Below, piece after piece: positions 23,501-34,342 of a stretch of 64,000 bases of DNA. Location: contig OY804579.1 in the NCBI GenBank assembly GCA_963680875.1, forward strand, positions 18,213,804 through 18,277,803, given 5' to 3'. The translations under genes and the position numbers were made by a program. The notes beneath the pieces were generated by a model, which was given only the letters and a program-made list of their open reading frames with translations, searched no databases and was not told the origin of the DNA. This DNA comes from Bathymodiolus brooksi. Its lineage: Eukaryota > Mollusca > Bivalvia > Mytilida > Modiolidae. The stretch's first letter is position 1. Each line of letters begins with the position of its first letter.

Positions 23501-26500
23501 TAGAAATATGATTAAAGCCAAACTGTACATGAATGTTCATTGGATGGTCCTCTACAATCTTAAGGTTTTTTGTTCCGATATGAAATTCAAAATGGCGGCT
23601 ACGGCAGGACTTAGTTTAACATTGGACCCTATGGGAAAAATGTTTCAAAATGCTTCTTCTCTGAAACCACTTGGACAGTTGAAACCAAACTGCCCAGGAA
23701 TGATCATTGGAAGGTCCTCTACAAAGTTTCTGTTTTTTATGCCGATCGGAAATCCAAGATGGCCGCCACCGCAGGACATAGATTAACATTGGACCCTATG
23801 GGAAAATATTCAAATGCCTTCTTCTCAGAAACTACGAATATGATTAAAGCCAAACTGTGCATGAATGTTCATTAGATGGTCCTCTACAAACTTTAGGTTT
23901 TTTGTTCCGGTATGAAATTCAAAATGGCGGCTACGGCAGGACTTAGTTTAACATTGGACCCTATGGGGAAAATGTTTCAAAATGCTTCTTCTCTGAAACC
24001 ACTTGGACAGTTGAAACTAAACTGCCCAGGAATGATCATTGGAAGGTCCTCTACAAATTTTATGTTTTTTATGCTGATCGGAAATCCAAGATGGCCACCA
24101 CCGCAATACATAGATTAACATTGGACCCTATGGGAAAATGTTCAAATGCCTTCTTCTCAGAAACTACAAATATTATTAAAGCCAAACTGTACATGAATGT
24201 TCATTGGATGGTCCTCTACAAATTTTACGTTTTTTGTTCCGATATGAAATTCAAAATGGCGGCTACGGCAGGACTTAGTTTAACATTGGACCCTATGGGA
24301 AAAATGTTTCAAAACGCTTCTTCTCTGAAACCACTTGGACAATTGAAACCAAACTGCTCAGGAATGATCATTGGAAGGTCCTCTACAAAGTTTCTGTTTT
24401 TTTATGCCGATCGAAAATTCAAGATGGCCGCCACCGCAGGACATAGATTAACATTGGACCCTATGGGAAAATGTTCAAATGCCTTCTTCTCAGAAACTAC
24501 AAATATGATTAAAGCAAAACTGTACATGAATGTTCATTGGATGGTCCTCTACAATCTTAAGTTTTTTTGTTCCGATATGAAATTCAAAATGGCGGCTACG
24601 GCAGGACATAGTTTAACATTGGACCCTATGGGAAAAATGTTTCAAAATGCTTCTTCTCTGAAACCACTTGGACAGTTGAAACCAAACTGCCCAGGAATGA
24701 TCATTGGAAGGTCCTCTACAAATTTTCTGTTTTTTATGCCGATCGGAAATCCAAGATGGCCACCACCGCAATACATAGATTAACATTGGACCCTATGGGA
24801 AAATGTTCAAATGCCTTCTTCTCAGAAACTACAAATATTATTAAAGCAAAACTGTACATGAATGTTCATTGGATGGTCCTCTACAATCTTAAGTTTTTTT
24901 GTTCCGATATGAAATTCAAAATGGCGGCTACGGCAGGACATAGTTTAACATTGGACCCTATGGGAAAAATGTTTCAAAATGCTTCTTCTCTGAAACCACT
25001 TGGACAGTTGAAACCAGACTGCCCAGGAATGATCATTGGAAGGTCCTCTACAAAGTTTCTGTTTTTTATGCCGATCGGAAATCCAAGATGGCCGCCACCG
25101 CAGGACATAGATTAACATTGGACCCTATGGGAAAATATTCAAATGCCTTCTTCTCAGAAACTAGAAATATGATTAAAGCCAAACTGTACATGAATGTTCA
25201 TTGGATGGTCCTCTACAATCTTAAGGTTTTTTGTTCCGATATGAAATTCAAAATGGCGGCTACGGCAGGACTTAGTTTAACATTGGACCCTATGGGAAAA
25301 ATGTTTCAAAATGCTTCTTCTCTGAAACCACTTGGACAGTTGAAACCAAACTGCCCAGGAATGATCATTGGAAGGTCCTCTACAAAGTTTCTGTTTTTTA
25401 TGCCGATCGGAAATCCAAGATGGCCGCCACCGCAGGACATAGATTAACATTGGACCCTATGGGAAAATATTCAAATGCCTTCTTCTCAGAAACTACGAAT
25501 ATGATTAAAGCCAAACTGTGCATGAATGTTCATTAGATGGTCCTCTACAAACTTTAGGTTTTTTGTTCCGGTATGAAATTCAAAATGGCGGCTACGGCAG
25601 GACTTAGTTTAACATTGGACCCTATGGGAAAAATGTTTCAAAATGCTTCTTCTCTGAAACCACTTGGACAGTTGAAACTAAACTGCCCAGGAATGATCAT
25701 TGGAAGGTCCTCTACAAATTTTATGTTTTTTATGCCGATCGGAAATCCAAGATGGCCACCACCGCAATACATAGATTAACATTGGACCCTATGGGAAAAT
25801 GTTCAAATGCCTTCTTCTCAGAAACTACAAATATTATTAAAGCCAAACTGTACATGAATGTTCATTGGATGGTCCTCTACAAATTTTACGTTTTTTGTTC
25901 CGATATGAAATTCAAAATGGCGGCTACGGCAGGACTTAGTATAACATTGGACCCTATGGGAAAAATGTTTCAAAACGCTTCTTCTCTGAAACCACTTGGA
26001 CAATTGAAACCAAACTGCTCAGGAATGATCATTGGAAGGTCCTCTACAAAGTTTCTGTTTTTTTATGCCGATCGAAAATTCAAGATGGCCGCCACCGCAG
26101 GACATAGATTAATATTGGACCCTATGGGAAAATGTTCAAATGCCTTCTTCTCAGAAACTACAAATATGATTAAAGCCAAACTGTACATGAATGTTCATTG
26201 AATGGTCCTCTACAAACTTTACGTTTTTTGTTCCGATATGAAATTCATAATGGCGGCTACGGCAGGACTTAGTTTAACATTGGACCCTATGGGAAAAATG
26301 TTTCAAAACGCTTCTTCTCTGAAACCACTTGGATAATTGAAACCAAACTGCCCAGGAATGATCATTGGAAGGTCCTCTACAAGGTGTGTGTTTTTTATGC
26401 CGATCGGAAATCCAAGATGGCCACCACCGCAATACATAGATTAACATTGGACCCTATGGGAAAATGTTCAAATGCCTTCTACTCAGATTCTACAAATATG

Positions 26501-28058
26501 ATTAAAGCCAAACTGTACATGAATGTTCATTGGATGGTCCTCTACAAACTTTACGTTTTTGTTCTGATATGAAATTCAAAATGGCGGCTACGTCAGGACT
26601 TAGTTTAACATTGGACCCTATGGGAAAAATGTTTCAAAACGCTTCTTCTCTGAAACCACTTGGACAGTTGAAACTAAACTGCCCAGGAATGATCATTGGA
26701 AGGTCCTCTACAAAGTTTCTGTTTTTTTATGCCGATCGGAAATCCAAGATGGCTGCCACCACAGGTCATAGTATTAACACAGGACCATATGGGGAAAATA
26801 CAGAAATATATTCTTCTCTGAAGTTATTGCACTGATTGAACCTAAACTGTGCATCAATCATTGGAAGGTCCTTTACAAACTTTGTGTTTTTTATGTTGAT
26901 CGTAATTCCAAGATGACTACCACTGCAGGACATAGTTTTTACATAGGACCAATTGGTTTTTTTTATAACCAGGTGAACGATACAGGCTCTTGAAAGCCTC
27001 TGGTTTTTATTCAGCCAGGTTTCTATCATAGTTGATACAGTAAGATTATTACCTTATCATTCATAATTATCTTCACTTTTTATTTGTATATTAGTATTTT
27101 ATTATACTAGTATTTCCTTTTTATTTCAGTATTTTGTCGTTGTCATGGGAACGCTTAGTACATTTGCATGGATTGGATGTAAAATGGATAATCTGTGGAT
27201 GACTTACTTTCTTTGTAAGTATAGTTAGGGTTATGGTGTTTAACGCCACTTTCAACAAAATTTCAGTTATATCATGGCAGTCAGTTTTATTGGTGGAGGA
27301 ACCGGAGAAAGCCACTGACATGCCGCAAATCACTGACAAACTTTATCACATAATGTTGTATTGAGTACACCTCATCATGAACATGATTTTGACTCACAAC
27401 TTTTTTTTCTAGTCAAGTGTTAAGGTTTGACAACACCTACACAAGGTAGAGGTTTCACCAGTCAGTTTTTTTTATAACGTGCTCTTCCCTCCCCTTTAAG
27501 TCAGTAAGTAACGATATAACAGACGCATACAGAAGAAGTAATTCTAAGAATATTTTAGTATGTTTACACATACATGTACCAGCTTAAGTTTTTAGGATTA
27601 ATTTAGGGCTAGGGTTATGGTGCTGCTTAACGCCACTTTCAACAATATTTCAATTATATCGTGGCGGTCAGTTTTATTGGTGGAGGAGACCGAAGTACCC
27701 GGAGGAAACCACTGACCTGCCGCAAGTCACTGACAAACTTTGTCACGTAATGACTATGTTGTATGGAGTACACCTCACCATAAGCAGGATTCAAACTCAC
27801 AACGTTAGTGGTAATAGGCACTGATTGCATAGGTAGTTATAAATCCAACTACCATATGATCATGACCACGACAGCCCCTAGGATTAATTGAGACTTATTT
27901 CATATTTCCTATGTAATTTTATTTTTCTTATAGCGAACTTCATCTTGTTGGTGCCTGGAATCAGACAGAATGGAATTCTTCAGAAGTACTTTGGCAGATT
28001 AGCTCATTTCATCAAGACATTAATTCAAGGAAGGGTCAAGAAGTTCAAATCCAATTAG
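14503..28058 (+). CDS. ARL6IP1: ADP-ribosylation factor-like 6-interacting protein 1
   Basis: ER membrane protein of the reticulon-like hairpin type, which shapes ER tubules (family knowledge). Coding exons: 14503-14529, 17270-17415, 18444-18560, 19120-19237, 27130-27214, 27934-28058. Sum 618 bp = 205 aa (human 203). All later junctions are GT-AG in phase. The first exon (MAEAETNEM, donor GTAGCT) is the least certain; it is chosen because it keeps frame and starts MAE like the vertebrate protein. Hydrophobic segments at ~47-62, 70-88, 128-144 and 149-165 form two hairpins. Hallmarks are LEGWREV, DFLVPLV, RPKMYF and [15 protein letters not shown]. The C-terminus KKFKSN fits a KxKxx ER-retrieval pattern. 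Intron 5 (19238-27129) is inflated to 7.9 kb by two tandem-repeat elements. Confidence 0.93.
14841..15028 (-). repeat. LINE-like 3' tail fragment, minus strand
   Basis: (ACAAT)n followed by ATTCCAATTAGGGTCCCTCAA and a body ending TATATAAATAAATAAATAAA. It is the inverted match of 13495-13666. The pair flanks the UBE2S/ARL6IP1 promoter. It lies in ARL6IP1 intron 1. Confidence 0.6.
15142..15404 (-). repeat. V-SINE (RUDI-like), minus strand
   Basis: Starts GGTGTTTAATACCACTTTC, then V-domain GGTGGAGGAAACC and a B-box complement GGGATTTGAATTC, and ends in the head region ACGATCACGGCCACGACG. It lies directly next to the 712 bp TIR element. Confidence 0.75.
15413..16124. mobile_element. 712 bp hAT-like MITE with 8 bp target duplication
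   Basis: Imperfect terminal inverted repeats (GGTTTCAGGTTGATTCGGCC at the left; GGCCGGATCGACCTGATACC at the right), flanked by exact 8 bp direct repeats AATAAAAT (15405-15412, 16125-16132). Subterminal iterations of a GGCC(G/C)...TCGA...TTGGG motif occur three to four times at each end. No transposase. An 8 bp duplication is typical of the hAT superfamily; that assignment is inference. It lies in ARL6IP1 intron 1. Confidence 0.8.
16858..16965. repeat. Tandem duplication, ~54 bp x 2
   Basis: ATTAAATGTTA(T/A)ATGTGTAA...GTTTTGTCGAACA(A/T)TGAA occurs twice, head to tail. It lies in ARL6IP1 intron 1. Confidence 0.8.
18033..18290 (-). repeat. V-SINE (RUDI-like), minus strand
   Basis: GGTGCTTAATGCCACTTTC start, V-domain, B-box complement GGGTTTCGAATTC, and ACGATCACGACCATGAAGG end. 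It lies in ARL6IP1 intron 2. Confidence 0.7.
19460..21178 (-). repeat. Second-subfamily V-SINE split by element B
   Basis: The SINE starts GGTGTTTAATGCCACTTTCAG (19465), with GACCAGTTTTAGTGGTGGAGG, and stops at GAGTGCACCC. It resumes at ~21075 with TTTGTAATTTACAAAGC, B-box complement GCGCGAACCCACG, and ends GAGCCACCCGGGCCC. The copy at 34071-34342 is the same subfamily, uninterrupted, which proves the 1.45 kb insertion. Confidence 0.8.
19621..21074 (+). mobile_element. Pearl/Helentron-like element, copy B
   Basis: Starts TTAGCTCACC and ends in an 8 bp stem-loop AGGCTCAG-TGGG-CTGAGCCT followed directly by CTAG. The head hairpin is TGACCC-AAA-GGGTCA. A second, partial head begins at ~20467, so the copy is a partial dimer. 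The body has 120-130 bp repeats with CTCCTCTGAAAC, TTGGCCAAATGGA and CCTCTATAAAG. It lies in ARL6IP1 intron 5. No coding capacity. Confidence 0.75.
22081..27003 (+). mobile_element. Pearl/Helentron-like element, copy C with ~13-14 units of 332 bp
   Basis: Begins TTAGTTCACC with the hairpin TGGACC-AAA-GGTCCA and ends AGGCTCTTGAAAGCCT-CTGG. The landmark AAGATGGCC recurs at about 22431, 22760, 23092, 23755, 24087, 24419, 24752, 25084, 25416, 25748, 26080, 26414 and 26747, a period of ~332 bp. Each unit is two diverged ~166 bp halves. A block of five units is repeated at an offset of 1,661 bp (e.g. 23912 matches 25573, 24091 matches 25752). The open frames of up to 230 codons restart in every unit and shift with T-run length; they are repeat artefacts. 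It lies in ARL6IP1 intron 5. Confidence 0.85.
27228..27395 (-). repeat. Degenerate V-SINE, minus strand
   Basis: GGTGTTTAACGCCACTTTC start, GGTGGAGGAACCGG domain. Truncated before the full tRNA head. It begins ~15 bp inside ARL6IP1 intron 6's sister position, just after the exon ending at 27214. Confidence 0.65.
27608..27884 (-). repeat. V-SINE (RUDI-like), minus strand
   Basis: Starts near GGTGCTGCTTAACGCCACTT and contains GGAGACCGAAGTACCCGGAG. Ends CATGACCACGACAGCCCC. It lies in the last ARL6IP1 intron, about 50 bp before the final exon. Confidence 0.7.
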
Positions 28059-28880
28059 TATCTGAATTGTTAAAGCATTAACAATTATCCAAGTCCCCAT
28101 CTTTTGTAAAATCTTTGTCATCTATTTCTTATACATATGTAGAAGAGTTTGTGGTGTAAATTTTAATAATTTTACTTTTGTTAGGAATAGTGCATTGTTT
28201 TGTAGATATTTAGCGATGAACTTGTTATAAATATATATGTATATATATATATATATATATTACGAATTTAGTTTGTTACACATATTTTCATTGGTTATTC
28301 AACCCTGAATGTCAGCATATATTCGGAAAACAGACGGGGTATATATTTTCTGTCCCCAAAAACGATTAAAACATGGACGACAAAGCATTACGCTTCACTG
28401 AATCAATGGTATAATACGGAATAATAAATGTATTTTTACCAAATTAAATGCTGTTTTTATACTCAAAACAACTGCATGAACAAAAAATATTACAACGGTT
28501 AATTCCGTCACAAACACCTGATCGATTCAGCAAACTCCTATGTTCCGCTGTACCATAACAAATAAACAAAACTTTGAGCCTTGAAAACTTTCGACGTCAT
28601 GGGGCCACACCAAGGTTTTATTTACATTTACATAAACTGTTTCGCAAACCCGTTGTTTTGTTATGTGACATATTAATGTTATATTTATAAAGTTCATAAA
28701 ATTTACTATTTTCCTACATGAAATATGACGCGACACATATTTTGACGTCATTGAAGAATGACGTCAAAGGTACAGAAACGGACATCTAGAGATACGAAAA
28801 ATGAAAATAAAAGAGACAAATTTATTTAATACAGTTGGATGTTGTATTTAAAAAAACCAATGGTTAAATCCGTAATATAT
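28059..28880. other. ARL6IP1 3' UTR and following spacer
   Basis: Sequence after the ARL6IP1 stop codon. It contains an (AT)n tract at about 28235-28260. The 28300-28370 stretch (GAATGTCAGCATATATTC, CAGACGGGGTATATA) resembles the arms of the hairpin at 28882-29020. No other coding sequence was seen. Confidence 0.5.
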
Positions 28881-28881
28881 C

Positions 28882-29020
28882 TGTTATTCAGCTATCAGAC
28901 AGGGTATATAATGTGACATTCCCGGCTTACGATGTATATTCTCTTCGGCTGCGCCTCAGGGAATATAGATCCTAAGCCGGGAATGTCACATTATATACCC
29001 TGTCTGATAGCTGAATAACA
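28882..29020. repeat. Perfect 48 bp inverted repeat (hairpin)
   Basis: Arms 28882-28929 and 28973-29020 are exact complements (core CAGACAGGGTATATAATG), with a 43 nt loop. The absence of any arm mismatch implies recent origin, gene conversion or selection. Confidence 0.9.
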
Positions 29021-30130
29021 TATAATGTGTGTGTGTGAGATCACAGAACTTCTGGAAATGGAAAATTTGATACATGTACATGTATTTCAAGTGTTTACTA
29101 TTTAAATCTGGAAATTAGTTTATTAATCGTTATCAGCATATGAATTTTTAAAGTTAGTTGTTATATTAGTAATTTGATGTGATATCTTCAACAAATAGTC
29201 TTTCAGTCTACGACTCTAACAGTGATCCTATTGCCACTGAAATCATTCTTAAAATTTGCTATGTTTTTCTATGTTCGGGTCAGTGAATTTTGAAGTCATG
29301 GACTGTTTTTTTTTTTGTAGATACACAAGAATAAGTCTGACACAAAAAATCATTTAAATAATATCATTCATTTTTACAATTGAAATACTATTTTATTTTT
29401 TGCTTATGTGAAGATTTTTTTGAAGAAATGTATTTTAAAAATTGTGTGTTTTTGGAAATCAATCTATTTTGACAAAAAAGACATCACATGTTAAATTAAA
29501 TATTTTCAGAAGTTCTTCCTAGTCATGTGTTTCTTCTTAATAGTTTTTTATAGACAATATATCCAGTTAATGATCTGTAAAAGTTTTGAGCTAAAGCGAA
29601 TACTGCATAATAAATAAAAATTGATCTTTGATAGTAACACAACTGTAAAATACTGTCCAGATATATTAGATATTGAAGAAGATAATCTAAAAGACAATTT
29701 GCATATTTCCAGGTTGATTCTAACATTCTATACATTTTTATAGAAGTTATTTCCCTTTAAGGTGAACAAAAGAGTCTCCTTTAATTCAAAGTTCAATGAA
29801 AAATTAAATAAATTTGCCCCTTAATCAGTACAAAATTTTATGTTGTAATAACTTGTGAATTTTCTTGTTGATGTTAATAAAACCGTAGATATCAAATTTA
29901 GTGTGCATGACACGTTTCTGTGCATGACACGTTTCTGAAATAACTATTTATATTTTTAATACAAGGTTCAAATATCTACAACATATAAGAAAATTTCACT
30001 GAAATTCTCTGTCCTCACCGTTGCTCTTCCTAGAACAAATACAATTTTGCCCATCGTTAGGAAAATAACTCCTATTATTTTTTTTTATAAAAAAACCTAT
30101 AATTTTAGAATAAAATTGGGAATGTGCAAA
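29021..30130. other. Non-coding spacer
   Basis: AT-rich. It includes a short direct duplication GTGCATGACACGTTTCTG (29903-29938), part of a dispersed family also at ~36975-37015, 39735-39800 and 39960-40000 (shared TAGATATCAAATTTAGTG). No coding exon recognised. Confidence 0.5.
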
Positions 30131-30469
30131 TGGTTTAATACATGGCATGTACCAAAAGGTTTAATACATGGCATGTACCAAAAGGTTTAATACATGGCAT
30201 GTACCAAAAGGTGTTATACATGGCATGTACCAAAAGGTTTAATACATGGCATGTACCAAAAGGTTTAATACATGGCATGTACCAAAAGGTTTTATACATG
30301 GCATGTACCAAAAGGTTTAATACATGGCATGTACCAAAAGTTTTTATACATGGCATGTACCAAAAGGTTTAATACATGGCATGTACCAAAAGGTTTAAAA
30401 CATGGCATGTACCAAAAGGTTTGATACATGGCATGTACCAAAAGGTTTAATACATGGCATGTACCAAAA
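30131..30469. repeat. 26 bp minisatellite, 13 copies, palindromic core
   Basis: The unit GGTTTAATACATGGCATGTA + CCAAAA is repeated 13 times with few substitutions. Each unit holds TACATG-G-CATGTA, an almost perfect palindrome. The open frames on both strands are repeat artefacts, because 26 is not a multiple of 3. Confidence 0.95.
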
Positions 30470-32350
30470 GTAAATTTCATGAGGCAATGCACTAAGCGAT
30501 GATATTGTATCCATTTTGTATCTAAGTAAAAAATATAAACAACATTTATTAACGAGGCCTGCTTAATTTAGAGGTGTATATAGTTTAAAGTCTGGTGTTG
30601 TAGATTTTAGAAGCAATAGATAATATTTAATAGATACCGGTAGTATAGTAGTTCTGATAGATAATAATTGGCGTGTCTGGTACATACATTTTTTGTAAAT
30701 AAATATATGGCGTCATTATATTGGTGCAGCTTGAAAGAGGGTCTCATTGTGGAATGAAACAGATACACAGATGATTATTTTTAATCAATATTGCTGGATT
30801 GTTAGAAATCACAAGTAGGAATAAAGGAAAACAGGGGAGAAAATGCCAAAACATTTAGGGTATAACACAGGGTAATGCATCCCTTTTAAAATTATGAGTA
30901 AAACAGATTGGAAACTCCCTTAATTATCAGTATTACTGGTATTACCTGGAAGGAATCTGTCAATAAGACCCCTTTTAATTTTATATTCATAATCACTCTT
31001 AAGACTGGAAATGCTATTTGTTGTGCTTTCAGTATTTAGTAGATTATAAGGTTCTCATTAAAACTATGACCAATACTTCAATCAACATTTGGTTCCATTC
31101 CAGAACAAAATCTAAATTGAGCATGTCTTAATCTGAAGAAGCCCCCCCCCCCCCCCCCCCCCCAAGACTCAATGGGGTAACACACTTGTTATTTGTTGAC
31201 AAAGTATAACATATTTGAGCGAATATTTATGAGAATTGTTCATTACCGAGAAAACTAACTTGATGTCTTGTATACATTTACACAATAGTAGACTGAAACA
31301 GCATGTTCGTTCATTGACACAATGTTGGTGTCACATATTTTATAACCTAACTAATATACAGAGATTAGTAGAAGGAATGGAACTTCTTGTTAACATGGAG
31401 TAAAGACCATTGGTCATTGATGTAACCAGTATGTAGTATATTATAATACGTTACCATAGTTTTCAATATTGAAGCATAATTTTGTTAAAAGGACAATATT
31501 TTCTTTAATTTTATCTAGACCATCTTGTTCATTGTGGAAAGGAAAGGTCTCTTTGCTCTCAATGTATTATGAAAGAAAGATCTATATTAACATTGAAAGT
31601 GCAGCATTTGTTGATAAACAAAATATCTTTTAAACAGAAATGAAATGATGTATGTGAAAATATGAGAGACTTACGATAGACATGCATATGACTAAGTTGG
31701 TCATGAAGGGTTCATCAAAAGTTGTCTTGGAACGGTGATGAAGGATTCATCTGAAGTTGCCTTCAAATGGTAGATACAGAAAATATTGCTCCAACAAATC
31801 TACATATTTGTTATAAATGTGCCAAAATTGTAATTTGAAAAAATTTCAATAAGTTAATTTATTTAATGTAAAAGGTAAATTGAATATACATCAACATGAA
31901 TATCACACCTGTGTATTTTTTTCTATGGATTCAAAAAAAAAAGATATACCAAAAGATTCAACATTCAATTTGCCAATTTTTATATACAAATGTACATGTA
32001 TGTGTTGTATGGGTGTTTTTAAATAATTAGGACATTGCTGTGACTATTATAACAGAAATTAAAGGTATAATATTAATTGGTGCTTAAACCTGCTAGTTGA
32101 ATTGATAACCATTATGATTCAAATTTAAAGTGAATGGTCAAAAATGTGGTTTGTTTAATTGAAGAAAGAAAAATAAATTGAAGATAACTAAAATTGGGAT
32201 TTGTAAATTATTAGAAGATAAAATAATAATGGTAATTTTTTTCATAATAACTATTTTTATTATTTAGTGCCTTTTGTGTTGACATTTTTATTCATCATTT
32301 ACCTACTCATCTTTAACTAGTTTCTAATTATCCTTATATATATATATATA
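30470..32350. other. Non-coding spacer with a poly-C run
   Basis: AT-rich intergenic DNA. A run of about 21 C is at 31143-31163 and a (TA)n tract near 32336. No coding exon or RNA gene recognised. Confidence 0.5.
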
Positions 32351-32356
32351 TATGAT

Positions 32357-32643
32357 AGACTCAGATCAGCGTCCGGACTCAAATCGACGTACATTCCAAA
32401 TACTCAGATCTATGGCCGATTTATTGGTTAAGAGTTGGGGCATACGTCATTGGACGTTGTTTTGAGAAAGTGAGAAACGGCCATAGATTTGAGAATTGGA
32501 CGCTGATTTGAGAATTTGAAAAAGGACGTATATATGAGAATTGGATGCCGATTTGAGAATTTTAAAAAAGGACATCTGAGGTACAGATGTCTGTGATGTA
32601 GAAATCGGACATGGATTTGAGGATTGGACGTCGATCTGAGTCT
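32357..32643. mobile_element. Small TIR element with internal repeats
   Basis: AGACTCAGATCAGCGTCC (32357-32374) and GGACGTCGATCTGAGTCT (32626-32643) are inverted repeats, 16 of 18 matching. The interior holds two to three copies of a GATTTGAGAATT(G/T) block. It is embedded in (TA)n sequence. No coding sequence. Confidence 0.55.
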
Positions 32644-33847
32644 TACATATATATGACATGTATGAAGGGTTTCTACACAATCATTTACAGTGTTTGTCAA
32701 AATTGAGTCGCATACAGAGTATGAAAAGACTGAAAGATTTTTTGAGTAAAGAAACGATCTGTATAAAAAATGACTGTATATAGAATTTATTCTCTTCAGA
32801 TATTGCAGTTTTCACATGAGTTAGATTTCAGCAATACAGAAATAATGTTCTAATATAATATATACCATTCTAAATAATCAAAAGCATTATAACGTCTTTT
32901 CAATTTTCTGTATTGTATACTTCAGCTGAAAATATTTTTAATTTAAATTTTAAATATGATAAAAAATTGTGAAATCGTTTTGGAAAATATGTATAGAAAT
33001 CATTTCCATAAGTATAGGACAAATTTATCCCAAGAATAATTTTTAATTCAGTTAGTGGATCCTTTAATTTAGGTTAAATTTCCAACATTTCATATGTACA
33101 TATAGTTACCCAAGAGTTTTTGTCGTTTTCATTTGTTTCATGATTATTCAGTTTGTATTATTTGTGTTGTATGATATATTATCTTATGTTATTTATCAAA
33201 ATTTTTTTTGATATATTTATTGTTTTGTTATTTCATATACATGGTTTGTATACATCATTAATTTGACTGATTTATCTCAGTTATTTTTTTGTTTGTATGA
33301 GTTTTCACTTAATAAGTATTTAATGATAGATATTTACTAATTTGATAGTGCTACAGCAAAATTCCTTCAAGTCGTCTCAGATTTGTCAAATAATTTTTTT
33401 TTGTTAGTCTCACCTATGACAACAACAGTTAATTACAATGAAGTAGAAATCTCATAAATTTCAAAAGTTTGTACCAAGTAATTCTTGGGAAAAGCATTAA
33501 ATATTTGTCTGTTATTTTTAGTAACAGGATGCATCATTCATTGGGATAAATCTTAATATTGGTAACATTTGACGATGCATTATGCTAATATGGTCGCATT
33601 ACAAAATTATGTCACTGTGACCTTTTGTTTGTAAAAAAAAAAAATAATGTGTAAAACTTTTTTGCAAGTACTTTTTTATGTATCTTCACATTGGTCTTTT
33701 TTTTTCGTTCTTTAGGCTATAGGCTAATTTTATAGTGATGTTTTACTGTGTTATAGATTTCATAAAAAAAACTGGTGCTGAATTGTTACATTTTTGAGGT
33801 AGTCTTCAGAGAAAGATACATGTAATTGTTAACAATTTAAAGGATTA
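32644..33847. other. Non-coding spacer
   Basis: AT-rich with T-runs. Nothing recognised. Confidence 0.5.
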
Positions 33848-34342
33848 AGATCAGGGTTAGGGAGTGCTTAACATCATTTTCAGCAATATTTTAATTTTAT
33901 TGTGACCGACATAATTATTGGGGTAGGAAACCACAGTACATGTACCAGGAAAATAATACAGACCCCCTACAAGTAATTGACAATGTTTATCACATAATGA
34001 TTGTACAGAGAATGCTTCACAAATCAAACTCACAAACTTGAGTGGTGGTAACAACTGATTACATAGGATTTGATTTTGATTTTTGGTGTTTAATGCCACT
34101 TTCAGCAATATTCCAGCTATATCATGGCGACCAGTTTTAGTGGTGGAAGAAGCCGGAGTACCCGGAGAGAACCACCGACCATGGGCAAGCAACTGGTAAA
34201 CTTTATCACTTGCGGCTGTGAGTCGAGTGCACCCTATTTTGTAATTTACAAAGCCGGGCGCAAACCCACGTTGTATTGGTGATAGGCTTGTATGAGTTGC
34301 TAGATAATCCAACTACCTATCTCATTGAGCCACCCGGGCCCT
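33848..34342 (-). repeat. Two adjacent V-SINEs, minus strand
   Basis: A degenerate copy (33848-34070) is followed directly by a well-kept copy of the second subfamily (34071-34342: GGTGTTTAATGCCACTTTCAG to GAGCCACCCGGGCCC). The second one is the uninterrupted reference for the split copy at 19460-21178. Confidence 0.75.

Noticed and set aside
22305..26835. Series of 60-230 codon open frames with peptide TLDPMGK repeats as a gene family
   Set aside because: They restart in every 332 bp unit, a period not divisible by 3, and continuity depends on the T-run length. The same pseudo-peptides occur in copy A. No homology to a known protein.
30131..30490. Open frames on both strands across the 26 bp repeat
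   Set aside because: Product of the repeat lacking stop codons in all frames; not coding.
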